This document shows, in pieces, positions 22,186-34,849 of a stretch of 64,000 nt of DNA. The stretch is from NCBI GenBank assembly GCA_037903355.1, contig JBAJFE010000029.1, positions 744,001-808,000 on the forward strand, in the 5' to 3' direction. Below the pieces are notes generated by a model. The model saw only the letters and a program-made list of their open reading frames with translations, ran no database searches and had not been told where the DNA came from. How positions within the stretch are numbered: the first letter of the stretch is position 1; the number at the start of each line of letters is the position of its first letter. Source of the DNA: Trichuris trichiura (taxonomy: Eukaryota > Nematoda > Enoplea > Trichinellida > Trichuridae). The translations under genes and the position numbers were made by a program.

Positions 22186-23790
22186 CGTATATAATTTTTT
22201 TAAATTCTGGGAAGGGTGGCAGCTGCTATTTTGCCTAATCACTTTAATCTACGTAAACCAAATCCTATCTCAGGTTTGCCAAGACGGCTGTCCCTTTTAC
22301 TCCTGTCTGCTCTGTTCCGTCAAGTCTGCAGCGATTTCTGCCGGTTACTAAGATTGGAAAACCTTTTTTACCGCCGACCAGACAAGCATAATAGACCGTG
22401 GACAGCCTGCGATATTAACTGAGAAAATTGCGTTATTTGTAGTATGAAAGCTTTTGAATAAATAATAGCGATGCTAGTCAGACGAACCCTTTTTTAGACG
22501 AAGCATCGTTGCGATAATGGGCGCCCGCTTTTAGCGCCACCTCTGTACAAGCTGAAGCATTACGAGATTTTACTTTATGCCAAAATATAGAGCTGGGACC
22601 ACAAGAAAAGTTCTGTGGGATAACCTGATGGAGCCTTATATTAACACTATCAAAGGCAGTAAATGCAGCGATCGTTTCAAGTTCAAACTTCTGAAACCTT
22701 TTTCTTCAGCTTGCCGCTTTCTGTAATTAAACAAAAACAAAACAAACCCCCTACAAGTGAATTTATGTGCACTTGTTAGAGAAAAGCAGAGAACGAAAAT
22801 TTACTAACGTATCTGTTTCGCTTAATACAGTAGCAATAAGCAAAGAAAACGGGTAACGTTCAAAGATTGGATGTCCAAAATCTACGGACTCTTTAAGACG
22901 CATCCTATAATTGGTCGTTTCAGGTTTGATCATAAATATATCTACTGAATTTAGCTTGGTCTCTCTGTAGATTAAAATCTCAGATCGCTGTTGAGACACT
23001 GAATAATTTACCAAACTGAATACTACCCCTTCAGTTAAACGAAACATCTTTTGGCTTTACTTCCGTTTTCCCTCTACGACGACGTACAGTAACGTCATAA
23101 CGTTCAACACTTTCTTAGGAAACACGTATGTTAACCACCGAGAAGCTATTAATCATGTGACGCATTAAGCATAAAACGACGAACTTTACTTAGTAATATG
23201 AAAGATTCGCAGGAACGCTTTCTGTTGCCTTTGTGTGTTTCATTCAGCAGTCTAGTCCAATAGCTCATGCCAATAACGAAGTCTTGACGAACATGCATGT
23301 TGAAACAGAATGCAAGAAAACCGAAGGGAGGCTTCTTGTTTAATGTATATAGTTTGTTATCAATATTTCATTTTAGCTTGCTTAACTTTGCAAACAATCG
23401 GCATAACGTCCTTTGAGCTCATTTGTTCTATCAATGGATACTTCCCGTTGACTTATACGGTTTTCATTTCGACATGCCGTAGTTTGCTCTCTTTGGCGCT
23501 GCTTTAATTTTCTAGGTAAGCAACAGCCGGTAAGGATACGCATGAAGACAGGTACTTGAGCTGTTTTAGATAATTTATAGGGATTGTATTTGGTTACCAC
23601 TAAACTATCTCAAAAGAAAATAAGGTAGTCAGCACCAAAATGAAGTACAACAACATTTTACAGCAGGCCAGCCTGATGAGCGACATTTTTGTATTGTAAG
23701 TCATTGAGATGAGCAGGTTAACTTCTTGGACAGTGTCCTAAAGATGATAGCTAGGCACCAAGATGTAGTCTGCTTAAATGAGCTAGCCAT
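22186..23790. other. Intergenic, no supported gene
   Basis: Contains the GTF3C3 3' UTR and then sequence without recognisable genes. A 94-codon minus-strand frame at 22763-23047 has no recognisable family, and the frame at 22216-22422 looks like chance. Confidence 0.4.
22457..22462 (+). terminator. Poly-A signal AATAAA for GTF3C3
   Basis: AATAAA 271 bp downstream of the GTF3C3 stop codon; no closer canonical signal was noticed. Confidence 0.35.
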
Positions 23791-24425
23791 TCATTTAACA
23801 TTATAGTCCACTTCGTTACTCGAAGACAGACTTTCCTCGTCCTCTGTGTAAACATCAGGTTCATCTTTTGGCCCTAGTAGTCGACCCACGCATGGATACA
23901 ATTCTGGAAAATATTGTAACGTCAGAAGCGTATGAAAATCAGTAAGAACTTACGCTCAAACTGAAGGGCCCATTCCATGAGTACATTCATTTCAGAAGAA
24001 GTTAGATCAGACAAGTCGTCATAATCGTCTTTCAACAAGGATACGTCTGTACTAAACTTAGCTAAACATCTCGACGCATCGCGTCCAGCGAACAGGCCGT
24101 AAGGCCCACCTACTCAACAATTCTCGTATTAAACTTGTATTGTTAATAGTTGCTTACCTGATCCGTAAAGCTCCCGTTTGCTTGTCACGTCATAAATCTT
24201 TCCATTAACGGCCAAGCAGATGCGTTCATTGCTGCCGTCGTAGTTCCTAAGCTCGTCTAGATCCATATCATGACGTTTCAAAGGCGGTAGTTGCGACGAC
24301 TCTCCATCAGCTTTGTGCCAAAAGAATTTTCGCAGGACATTCGCAAGTTTGTATATCAAAAAGACTGCGAATATGCAAACAACCCAGTGCAACCATCCCG
24401 AAGAAAAGCCAAAATTGTACAGCAT
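23791..24425 (-). CDS. Membrane-associated progesterone receptor component (cytochrome b5-like)
   Basis: Three exons (24425-24158, 24109-23954, 23903-23791) join in phase to about 178 residues, slightly shorter than human PGRMC1 (195). MAPR proteins are single-pass membrane heme binders that support cytochrome P450 and sterol handling in the ER. An N-terminal membrane segment (WLHWVVCIFAVFLIYKLA) precedes the cytochrome-b5-like domain: LDELRNYDGSNERICLAVNG, KIYDVT, YGSGGPYGLFAGRDASRCLA, DDYDDLSDLT. It ends in an acidic tail (DVYTEDEESLSSSNE), as in PGRMC. The Tyr of the YGxxGPYG motif that coordinates heme in PGRMC1 is kept. Introns are about 50 nt. Confidence 0.93.
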
Positions 24426-26862
24426 ACCTACGTGGTCGGCTATTAGCGGTAGTCACTTACACAAGTAAAGATGGCTGTGCCCATAAATCTAAATAAACTT
24501 TTATTATTTAATGTGACAATGGTCTGCGCTTTACATGTAAGCCAATCAATGTAAATCGTTTTCAAAAAGCAACACTGGCTAAGCGTTTCAGAAAATCACT
24601 TCCTGAGAGCAAAAGCAGAAACATGTGGGGAAGCACTAGCGGAAAAGATGGTAAGCTAAAACGATTTTTGTTTTTCTAAATGTACGCCTAGTAGCCGTGC
24701 AATCTCAGTGTTAAATAGTACTTCGAAATCAAACCTCCAAACAAACGCAAAAGGTACTAATGAATGCAAAACATGCTTGTCTAGGCGTTGAGCAATCAAG
24801 AACTCGAAAGTGACTACAGTAAACGTAAACTAAAAAGCAAGAATTTTTAAGCGTGCCACCTAAAAAAAACTTAATAAATTGCATTAAGTTACGGCAACCT
24901 ACCAATCTTGCGAAGTGAAACATATACAATAAAGACACTACAAGGAAATCAAAATTAGTTCAACCGCTGATGCCTATACAGCGCATGGACTGATAGTGGC
25001 GAGAGATTTGCAGGTTCAACTTACAAATCGCATTAAATGGTCTGCTTCAGTTGAGAATACGCTAAGTTGCTACTGATCCGGAAAGCTCGCTAATTCGGAC
25101 GCATTTCGGTGAGCAAATAGATTGTGACAACAAGGAACCATGGACAAAACAGACCGATCTAAATGGCGGCAGGGCAACTACCCTGCGCATTAATTATTAT
25201 TCGTGATGATTTTACGCATGCACCTGCTCATTGAGTATTCAGTGTTGCAGGATGAGCTAATCAGAGGAAAGCTTATTTATATGAAACGGCTAACTTTGAA
25301 AGGCATTTTCAACAAGCTGGCCAAAAAACCAAATAATGAAAGAGCTGGCGTTTGAAAATCCAGTACTTTCAACTTCTGCTCATTCAGGCATTCCTCCGCT
25401 ATCGCTATTGGTTTATGACCTCTAAGTAACTTTCCAGACGAACATAATAATCTAGACGGAACTTATTTCTTAAGTTTGAAACTGCCTAGTTTTTGAACAT
25501 CAGAACTTCGCGTTCACTACCATGACCACAAGCTGTCATGAACCTTTTTGGCCTGGGATGGCAAAGAAATGGAACCGCTGGGCAAATAGAACGTAAAAAG
25601 CTGTGCCGCTGGCCAAGGTCCGTTGCTGAATCTGCTGACCAGTTGTTAGCATCCAAGGGTGAATAAGGGTCGCCCTGCGGGATATCGTTTTCTTAGCGTA
25701 AGAAAGCATCGTTTCTAGGAAGTGATTTACTGCGTTTATTTTCTTTTCGTTTTGTTCCCATGCTGTTTGTGCTTACGCGTTCGACAGAGTTACCCCGGCT
25801 TCAACGAGTGAGCATAAAGGGTTTGTTCTGACAGTCCGCTGGAACTGCCTTCTAACCGTTGCATGGTTTTTATACGGCGTTTTGGTCAACGTGAGGTTAA
25901 CAAAATTTGGGGCGCTCAATTCCTGAAGAGAAAACATCTAATTACATGGCAGTATATCACCTGCGGAGTATGCCCATCACATTTTATTTATCGGTGGTTG
26001 CTGTCTACCCGCGCCAGATTGCTGACGTCGGACGTGTTATTCAGCACAGATTCGATTAATGTTACCCAGTTATAAGCGCTGACAACTATGTAGTTATGTG
26101 AACACCAAAGAGAATTAAGTTAACAGTTGTTTCTCGTCAGGAGCGCCTCTTTTTTATTACTAACACGTTTACGGAGACGCGTGAAACTGAAAGTTCGTAG
26201 CTAAAAATTAAATTACATTAACAGGAGTTCCGTTTCATATGAAGACATGAATGAAGTGGCTGCATACTGTTTCAAAATACTGATAGTTGAGTGAGTACTA
26301 CTTCCTGAGGGATAATGAAATTCCCATGAAACTTTTCCTTTCATTACTAGAAGCTGTTCTGTTCTGTGAAGATTTGCGCTTTCCTTAATAAGCAGCCTCG
26401 TGTCGCCGTCAGAGTACTACTATCTTGCGGGACTGTACTTTGGAAAAAAGTCTGTACAGAAACGCTAAGATGTTGGAAATTGATATTTTCATGGATGGAC
26501 CTGCTACCATCGTGTTAATTAACTTGCCTTACTCTGAATGCCTTCTCCAGACAGGTATGCCGTTCCAGTAAAAGAACTGACGTGAAACATTTTACTGATT
26601 GCAAAATTTCGCTGCTCTCAATCAGATGTTCCATTTCTTGCTGCTCTTTAGCACCGGAATTTACTTTATTAATAGAAATAAATGGCAAATAAAGTAAAAC
26701 ATTACAGATTTAAAATATCAATATTTTTCGAATGTTTACTAATTTAGGAGTTGCTTTTTGAAAACTACACATGACCATTTCCAGCAAAAATTAGAAGCCC
26801 TTTAAAGTTCTTGCTCTTGATTGCTTCAGTAATTTCATCCAATAAGATTTTTACCACAGAAA
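24426..26862. other. Intergenic, no gene seen
   Basis: About 2.4 kb between the PGRMC start and the AADC stop, both on the minus strand. Short frames (24729-24938, 25863-26075) have no support. The right end must hold the AADC 3' UTR. Confidence 0.5.
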
Positions 26863-29142
26863 TTAGGCGACTGAAGTGCAGTTTGCAGCATGCGTGATCT
26901 CATCCGCTCCTTGACGTATTTTTGTCCAAACGAAGTCCATGTGTGTCGTTTCCGTCAAAGAGGAATCAATGGATATCCTGATACAGAATTTACCATGAAG
27001 AGTGACCGTTACGAAATGCATGTCCCCTGTGGCCATGAGAACGTTTGAAAGCCTTTCATTCATTTCGTTTGAACCCTGAAATAAAGTCATCCAATTGGGC
27101 AAACGAGACATGAATGTACCAACAACAACAGAATAGTAAATCGTCCACGCTTGAAATGGTAAATGCATCTCTTTTTCTGCATTTTACCGATGTGTTATAA
27201 TCATACTATTGTTGCGCAAATAAAACACACGTTTCTGCTGTCCTCATAAAGTTGAAAGTTTCTTCTGACCACTGGCGAGAGATATCGGTGGCAAAAGGAT
27301 TTTTAGCCCGCGTTTATTATTAAAAGATAGTACAAACACCGGTACGTTCAGCGCGGGTTTTGTCTGAGCACTAATTTAAATCACATAGGTATCATACGCG
27401 TCACGTGGCTTAACGATAAACGCGCACGTAGGACCAGTTTGTCTTTAAATAGCTTACTTTCAATCGAATACATACTACACCAAAAACAACTGGCTGAACA
27501 ATTTCAAATCGCGGATCTTTGCGCACTAAACCTGCGAAATATTGAGCCACCGTGCAAAACTGAAATAGGCTACATCGAAAGGTCCAATAAAAGAGCAATG
27601 GAACAAGCTCACTTTTCGAAAATTTTTTCTCAGCCCTTCGACACCATAAACTCGTACTGTAAACCACAGTTTCAGCGCACGAAAACGTCTTCCGAGAGAC
27701 ACTTGATAATTCTAAGAATTCATCATTACTAGAAAATTAGGTAGAGCATAGATGCAAGAGTCACCATAAAGTCGGGAACTAAACCTTGCTTCTTGTGCGC
27801 TAAATATTCTGGATTGACAGAAAACGCTTGTTCAATATTATTGCAGTTTTTCATCCTATAAAATCAGTGGTAGTTTAATCATTTTCATCTGCATTTGCTT
27901 GTTGATAATTCACCAAAATGCTGAATAATCAAAGTTGACCATCAGAGCTTTGTGCGGATTATGAGTTATAGTGTCAGCGTGCTGCAATAAATTGGAAGCC
28001 ATGACAGCATGATGATAAAATGACAGAAGTGATAAGTTGGCCAGTTACCTCAACGCCCTCCATAATCCATCGATACTCTGGGCAGATGGCAGCACTACCC
28101 CCATACGCCGCGTCCACGTGTAGCCAGATACCATATGAGTTGCACAGTGGTCCAATTTCCGGTAAACAGTCCACAGCACAACTTGCTGTTGTTCCTAGTG
28201 TAACACATACCTGCAAGTAATTGATTGTTGTGCACTTTATCAAGTAACAATTCAGTTTTTACGAAGAAAGGTATGAGTCCGGCTTCCTTGTCCTTCTGAA
28301 TTGCTTCTTCCAATGCTCCAGCCGTCATACGGCAAAGATTGTCTGACTTAACTGGATGAAATTTGACGAGGTTAAGCATCGCAGCTCGTTCAACGGAAGA
28401 ATGAGCCTGAATTGAATAAATGGTGAAAGGACTACAGTAGATGAAAAATAACCTGTTCAGAGGCATAGGCAATAAGGTTGCTTGAATTCTGCTCTTCGGT
28501 CAAATTCTTTAAAGCCAACTTTCTAGCTGCCGACATAGATAGATGGACGCCTTCGCTAGCTGAACCCTAATCATTCCTTGGTATCACAATTTTAATATGC
28601 AGTGCTTTACTTGTATGACTCCTCCACCAGGCCCATTGTGCGTAAATAAGAATATTTCAGGTAGGCCAATCATTTTTGCAAGCCAGTCCATCATGGCCAT
28701 TTCCAGTTCGGTGTAAGCAGGACTCGAAGCCTTAACAAATAAAAATAGCGAACTTGTACGACGGTTATAATAATCACGTACCCACGTAAATCCCAGTGCC
28801 CCAATACCGTCGGAGAGAATGTCACCAATGATGGAGGGATAGCTATTTCCAGTTGGGAAGTAAGAGAAAAAATGTGGGTGATGCCAGTGAGTTACCTGAA
28901 GAGAAAATCCTGGCAATAAGAAATGACAAGCCTTACCTTACCCCTTTCATGATGGCATTTTCTAAATCAGCAAAAATATTTTCCCACGAGTCACCTTTTT
29001 CCGGTGCATCTTCAGGAACCAACTGGCGAATATATCCAGGGCTTACCTCTGGGCATGGCTTTCGGCTCGGTAAGGTTGTCCAATAATCAGCCACGTAATC
29101 TATCATCAGCTTTCCCCATTTTCTCAGCTCTTCAGGTTCCAT
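26863..29142 (-). CDS. Aromatic L-amino-acid decarboxylase family (group II PLP enzyme)
   Basis: About ten exons with short introns cover a full-length group II decarboxylase, the family of DOPA, tryptophan, tyramine and histidine decarboxylases that make biogenic amines. In order: [18 protein letters not shown] at the start, [36 protein letters not shown], the phosphate-binding GGGVIQ joined to [46 protein letters not shown] with the PLP Asp, the PLP-lysine motif [13 protein letters not shown], then [19 protein letters not shown] and the C-terminal [14 protein letters not shown]. The catalytic Lys is present, so the enzyme should be active. Closest by eye to DDC, but substrate choice among DOPA, 5-HTP, Tyr and His cannot be fixed from these motifs. 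Confidence 0.92.
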
Positions 29143-30700
29143 GCTTCAAATTTTGTAGTCTATTCGCTTTGCAGATCGAAGTTCCCTTAAATAGCATATG
29201 GCAATTGCTTGAGATTGATCTTGTGCTTGAGTTGATCGCCTTACCTGTGCGTGACGAAAACGTTTCGCCTCAGTGGATAAAGAAAGAAAATGTCCCTGCA
29301 ACAATAATTGCAAGAGCTATTCACGTTAAAACACTCTTGAATGATATATTCAGTCCAACCTCGTTAAATTATTGCGCCCGCCCCAATTTATCTTTGAATA
29401 ATTTATTTTCAATGGTTGGATAAAACCTACTGACTAGATTGATGTACTCATGCGTTTATGGGTGGATACAAATGGCACATGTTTACGAAAAATTTCAAAT
29501 GTCACGTTGCATCTACGTTAAGTTGTTAGAGGCACAGTCGTTACTCTGAAAAGTATAAACACTATTTATTGCCAAAGTAGGTCGTACTCTCTTCCTGAAT
29601 GCGCAATGATCGATTGGTCAACCATCTTCCCTTAGTGACTGCTTGAATGCGAAGGAAATGCCTATGCACGTTACGTAATTTCATGTTCATATGCATGACA
29701 TTTCCCTTTCAAACAAGTAACTGATCACAAATGACATAGGTTAGCAATATAGACATCTCAGCGATTTGCCAACTTGGTTTGTTCCTCCTCGAACATAAAA
29801 CATGCACCATAGTTAGAGAAGCAGAAGATTAAAAGAAATATTTGAATTTCCCAAAGACAACTTTGTTCTTATTATTCTTCAGTCATGGCTTTTCCCGCTG
29901 TCGTAAATCTTTGTAATTAAACTGCACGAATGCCCAATGGATGAGCAAATTGTCAAAAAAAATTACGGGACAGATTTTTCGTACGTTTTGAAACAGCTCT
30001 TGTTCCGTTGTCCGCGCTTTGTAGAATGACAAAAACAACTATGGCGGCGTTAATTTCGAACTCTTTTAAACGAAGCGAGTTGCTGAAAGGCTTCAAAGTA
30101 AACTAAGTTTAGGGTGTTCACAGTTGAACTAAGAAGGGAAAGGAAGAAAGAAAAAAGAAAGAAAATTTCGAAAAGAGAATAGGCCGGGGTAAATTGGATA
30201 GCAATCTCAAGAAAACAAAATTGAGTACATTGAAGAATAAGCAAAATTTAGTGAAGTTCAACTTTTTGCTGGATTCAAAATTAAGGCATGGAGGAACAAG
30301 GCAAAAATAAATCGTTGTAATATAAAACAAAGTAGATAAATTGTAAAAAAAAGTTATTAATAAAATGAAAGTCAGATTTGAAAGGTTCATCGGCGGTGGT
30401 CGCTTTCGGACGCCACGAGAGCTTCCTCCGCATTATTTTGCTGAATTGATAATGCTTGTCCAGATATCGCGTGCCAGGTTGCCATACTATCAGCTGATGT
30501 TGGAATTGTAGTTTATGTAAAGCGCCTTCCTTACTTTGGTAATTATGGAGTAGCTTTCTACAGAGGAGCCTTGCGTAGAACGAGTCTGGACAGTGTACTA
30601 CGTGTTATGCGACTGCAGAAGCTTTGACAACTTTCCGCATAGGCAGATACAAATGTTTCGTGCAAGCAGTGCATGTGACGTAACGAAAAATGAAACTTTC

Positions 30701-30734
30701 CGAGCTTTCGAGACCCCTCCTGTCTCGTCATCAG
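30701..30734 (-). ncRNA. Hammerhead-like RNA motif
   Basis: On the minus strand: CTGATGA, stem CGAGAC/GTCTCG, a 7-nt loop, then AAAGCTCG. The stem differs from the PLE copies by paired changes, yet the flanking core is the same. It sits outside any visible PLE ORF, so it is probably a remnant or a non-autonomous derivative. Confidence 0.35.
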
Positions 30735-30835
30735 CCTGCGAATTGTTGTTGTATATGCTGGCGAAAGAACAGGTCGGAAGGCTCCATTAAGGTTTTGCTT
30801 TTTTACGCCTTTTATTTTGCCGTTTTGTAAATGTA

Positions 30836-31117
30836 ACTTCTTGGTACGGGACCGTATAGTTTCATGTCGAGTTTCTTTTACGGAAAATTTGTCCCGTTGA
30901 TAATATTTTTAATATTCCGGAGCTTTCGGGTCAAACGAGACCCGTCTTCAGCAGTGTTAAAATAAAGCGATGAAGTAACGAAATTTTCACGGTGTTTTGC
31001 CGGTGAAATTACTTTTCTGACATTGTTCTCCTCAAACCGAAAAGCAGAATAGAAATGCAGCCTTACAACAGTCATTTCATTAATTCCCCTGGTACCATCC
31101 CATCTTTTTTGAAACAA
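30836..31117 (-). repeat. Dispersed repeat unit, same family as the Dicer-intron insertion
   Basis: The segment from CTTGGTACGGGACCGTATAG to the CGTGAAAATTTCGTTAC block is highly similar to both arms of the inverted repeat at 58.4-58.9 kb. It holds one hammerhead-like motif on the minus strand (30919-30951: CTGAAGA, stem CGGGTC/GACCCG, then AAAGCTCC). Minus-strand translation gives an uninterrupted frame reading [17 protein letters not shown], probably read-through of the repeat, not a gene. Confidence 0.7.
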
Positions 31118-31661
31118 AAGTGTTTGTTCATAAATACGCGCTAAAAGGTTTTATGGAAATTTGCCAATTTTGCTCCCTACCGTCATACTGTGAGTTTGCC
31201 GGTAATCCTGTTCTGCTCTTACGTCTGCCCAAGCCAAAAGATAATTAATATTTTTAAATTTACGCGAAGGTAAAGACAGGATAGGACGGTCACCGTGCTG
31301 ACCAGTATGTTTGCCAGAAAGGAACCTGCGTTTCTCCGACGGTAGGGCGCAAAAACCAATAAAATCTGTTTTATAACTCCTCATTAATACACAAAACATG
31401 CTAAAATATGTTTTTTTGTACTTCCATTCTTTGCTAACGCTCCATAATCTTTTCAGGTTTTCAAAATACATCGGATGATTTTGTAGGTAAGAAACATGAA
31501 AATATATGTAAACCTAAGGATCACATCAAGGGATATTGGTAATAGTGGTAAACGCAGTTTGTCTCCTAATTTTTTTAAGCCTTTTTATTCGATGCATGAA
31601 AAAGCCCTAAGTAATTTCTTTAATACTTGGCGTTTCAGCGTGGTAGATCGATTAAGTGATC

Positions 31662-34600
31662 ATGTTGGTGACTGATTTTAAGCGAGATTTTTATTCGGTT
31701 GTCAAGCGCAAGGTAAGTTAAGTACTTTTCGGAATATTTTTTTGACGGGTAGCACTTTCATTGCAGCACGTTTTAATTTTATCAAGCTACGAAGTAGACT
31801 CTCTCTGTTGCTGTAAAATACTCCAGGTAAATGGCATCGTTTTATGGTTATGTTTCTGTGTGTTGCTACTGATCACTTCAGTTTGTATTCGAAGAAGATG
31901 ATACTACCTATTCTCTCGTTCCAGTTGGAGACACGGAAGCATTGCTCAAAGCATACATGGAATACAATAACAAAGTACTATTGTTCCTAGTGGGTCATGA
32001 TATATTTTGATGTTTCAGGTTTGCTATGTCATTTTGGTAAACTGCGGTGCAGCGATAGACTTAATCGATCTGCTTCAGCCGTCGTCAGAAACTATCTTTT
32101 TTGTTATTGACAAGTATGTTGCTGCTTGCTATTTTTGGGTTTATTCGTAAGCGGCGTTTATGTCTTTTAACGTACAGCAAGAGGCCATTGAACTTGAATA
32201 ACGTATACGAGTCCAAACAGATTCGAATATTGATCGACATTGCAGAAGTCGATGATCTTAACATTCCTCCTTACGAGTCTGTCTGCTTAGATTCGGATGA
32301 CGAAGAGGTGTGCGTAGACTCTTTTATGAAGAGGTAAAAAATGTTGGGTTTAGGATGCTGGTAGTGATGATGATATACTTGCTTCTCCTGCTCAGAAGCG
32401 AAGTGCAAAGCATAGTACTGCTGACAAAATTGCTTGGGAAAATAAGAGGTAATTTTTATCCGTTTTATTCATTCATTTTTGAATAGCTGCATCTTCAGAA
32501 ATGAGCTTTTAATCAGCTATTATGAATTCTCATACTATTCTATGGCGGTAAGCAGCTTCTTAGTCCTAGAATTACTCATTTGTTCATATTTTAAAACTTT
32601 AGTCCTCCATGTTGGTGTATAGCCTAGTGCGCATCCTTTCTTGCGACGTCCCTGACCCATTGTGGTAAATGTTATACTTTATTTGTTGAACTATTTGAAC
32701 TATTTAAATATTTGAAGGTGGGCTTTGATCGGATGGACCAGTCAGCTCGTAGAGGGACAGATTAGCCTGCCCCAGTATACGACGAAGTCCGTGGATATCA
32801 ACCAGCGAGATTATTTAAACTTCGGCCGGCAGGTCGGCAACAGAAACAAGCTTTCTAAAGATTGCCTAACTATACACTTCGAGACTGAGTTTGTGCATTT
32901 TCAATTATCTGCACTCGAAAAAAGTAATTCTTTACGTTTAGGCTGTTAATATCACTTTACCGTCACTGGACGTTGTACGACAGTATTCGATTTTCTCGAA
33001 CGACAGCCTCTTTCTTCCGTTCGTGGACACTTAAGGGTTCAACGAAACTAAATGAATTTTTGGTACATGCTGGGTAAGCGAATTAAGTGTAATTGCCTAA
33101 ATATTCAGTTAGTTTTCTAAGTCTACCTTTGACCGAGTGCCGACAGGAGTACAACATGATGGAAATTGATTTAAAAAATGAATCGAAGGAGTCTTTGGAA
33201 AATACATTCGAGAGATATGAGTATAAGTTGTATCTAATCACTACCGAACTGCTACAGGAAAGCTTTCTTTTAGAATTGAAGATGTAATTTATGGATCCTT
33301 TTATGCGAAGTACTCCTACTCGCACAAGTTGTCCGCCTGCGATATGGCGGAAGCGCTTGCGGCAATACTGTTTTTCGGTAAAGATCCATGTTCGGCTGAT
33401 AGCTTCTTTGTTGCTATGAACACTCTTTCAAAGTATCTTTTCGTTTTCTGAACCTAGCTGATTTTATCTGACCCTTTGCTTAAGGTGCCAGGTTGATAAA
33501 GTGTATGTTGGTATGCGGTCTTTTCAAGTCTTCCTTGAAACTGCTTTTAACGAGACGCGTCGAGTGTTAAACGACGGATCTGTCCAAGATTACCATTCTT
33601 TCCTTGTTTGCCACATCGGAATGGCGAGCTCTGCAACCTGAACTTTCAGATTTTTTTAAAACTTTTGATCATTTTCAGGATTCAACAGGTTGGAAATATT
33701 TTAGCAGCACATATGGAATCTACGCTTTCGGTCGTTACGTGCAGAGTGCGTACGTTAGCAGCGTAATGATTTGCTCCAGCATTTTATTGCGCGAATAAGT
33801 AATTTGTTTTTTATTATAGTCTCGAAGCAAGCGTCACAAGAATAAGCCCTTTGTGGTAATAGTTTCTTTGCAAAACAGAGATTCTGCTAGTCTGGTAGCC
33901 GGTATTCCTCCATTGTATATACAAACTTCCGGGGATAAACCTAAGAAGTATTTTTCGCCTATGAAAACAAGATTATTTTTGCTTGCAAATTGTATTTTTT
34001 AAAGTCTGTTTGGCCAGGCGTTCCTGAGAATTGCGGAAAGGACGACTTGCCGAATTAGGCAAAAATTTTTCGAATCTCATGGTAGGTACTAATTTAACGA
34101 TAAAGTTTGAATTTTTAAAAACACGGTTCTTCGCATTGTTTTTGAAATAATCTGCTTCAGTGAATCAACAGTTAAGACAACAAGATCCTGAAACGTGGAG
34201 AATCATTTGGTCATTTGAAGGTTGAATTGTTTTTGCAGAAACTGTTATTCTGTTAGTGTGCGGTTTAAATCATAAACTGAAAAATATTTTCGAGTTTTAA
34301 AGGTCCATTCTATTGTTACTGGGCATCTAAAAACCTTCAAAAGTTTTAGTCAACGGATTTAAAGAGAACGTGATTCTCAGAAATGAAAACCTTTCTGCTC
34401 ACAAAATTTTTAGCTTTAATAGTAGGCCATTTCAAATAATTTATTCTCGTTATAAGGATGGTTGGAAGCAGATTAATGGCCATACTTATCCCCAGTATAT
34501 TTTTGGAAAAATTTCGGCTTTTGTTCGCACTATTTCTTTGGAGCATAGTGATATGAAGTAGGATGTCATATAACATCCACAAAATGTGAGCGAATGCTTC

Positions 34601-34687
34601 TCTATGCGCTATTTTTCAGTCGTTGAACTGTACGCTGAGGACACTGATCGTTTCTTGACGGGTCTCGTTGGCCTTCTCCAAGATTGA
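31662..34687 (+). CDS. CDC45: Cell division control protein 45
   Basis: About ten exons with mostly short introns. CDC45 is part of the CMG helicase (CDC45-MCM2-7-GINS) that unwinds DNA at replication forks. It starts [17 protein letters not shown], matching the family start (FVSDFRKEFYEVV). The DHH-like core reads [57 protein letters not shown] and [18 protein letters not shown]. An acidic stretch follows (DSDDEEV). Further matches are [52 protein letters not shown], a [10 protein letters not shown] segment and the C-terminal [20 protein letters not shown]. The last intron is about 535 bp. An AATAAA lies 104 bp after the stop. Confidence 0.92.
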
Positions 34688-34790
34688 ACAACCGAAAATT
34701 ATCCTGTTATTTCTGCCCATTCATTGTTGTGGATGGTGTATGAAGTTGGTTTTATTGTAGTTGAAATTGTTTCGTTTTTGAGGTCTATGC

Positions 34791-34796
34791 AATAAA
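34791..34796 (+). terminator. Poly-A signal AATAAA for CDC45
   Basis: Canonical AATAAA 104 bp after the CDC45 stop, followed by a T-rich stretch. A second AATAAA lies at 34843-34848. Confidence 0.5.
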
Positions 34797-34849
34797 ACAA
34801 TTTGTCGTTGTTGTCTTTATGCTGTATTATTAATATTGAGGCAATAAAT

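Larger units (their letters stand above)
29143..31661. other. Intergenic with repeat debris
   Basis: No gene supported. A purine-rich run (about 30120-30175) and two minus-strand hammerhead-like repeat units near 30.7 and 30.9 kb are the visible features. The right end precedes CDC45 and should contain its promoter. Confidence 0.45.

Noticed and set aside
28853..29423. Plus-strand ORFs over the AADC 5' exons
   Set aside because: Shadows of the minus-strand decarboxylase exons, whose motifs are unambiguous.
30118..30390. 90-codon Phe/Leu-rich minus-strand ORF
   Set aside because: It reads the complement of a purine-rich run (GAAGGAAAG-like); low complexity, not a gene.
30878..31117. 79-codon minus-strand ORF
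   Set aside because: It reads through the dispersed repeat, including the hammerhead-like motif; explained by the repeat.
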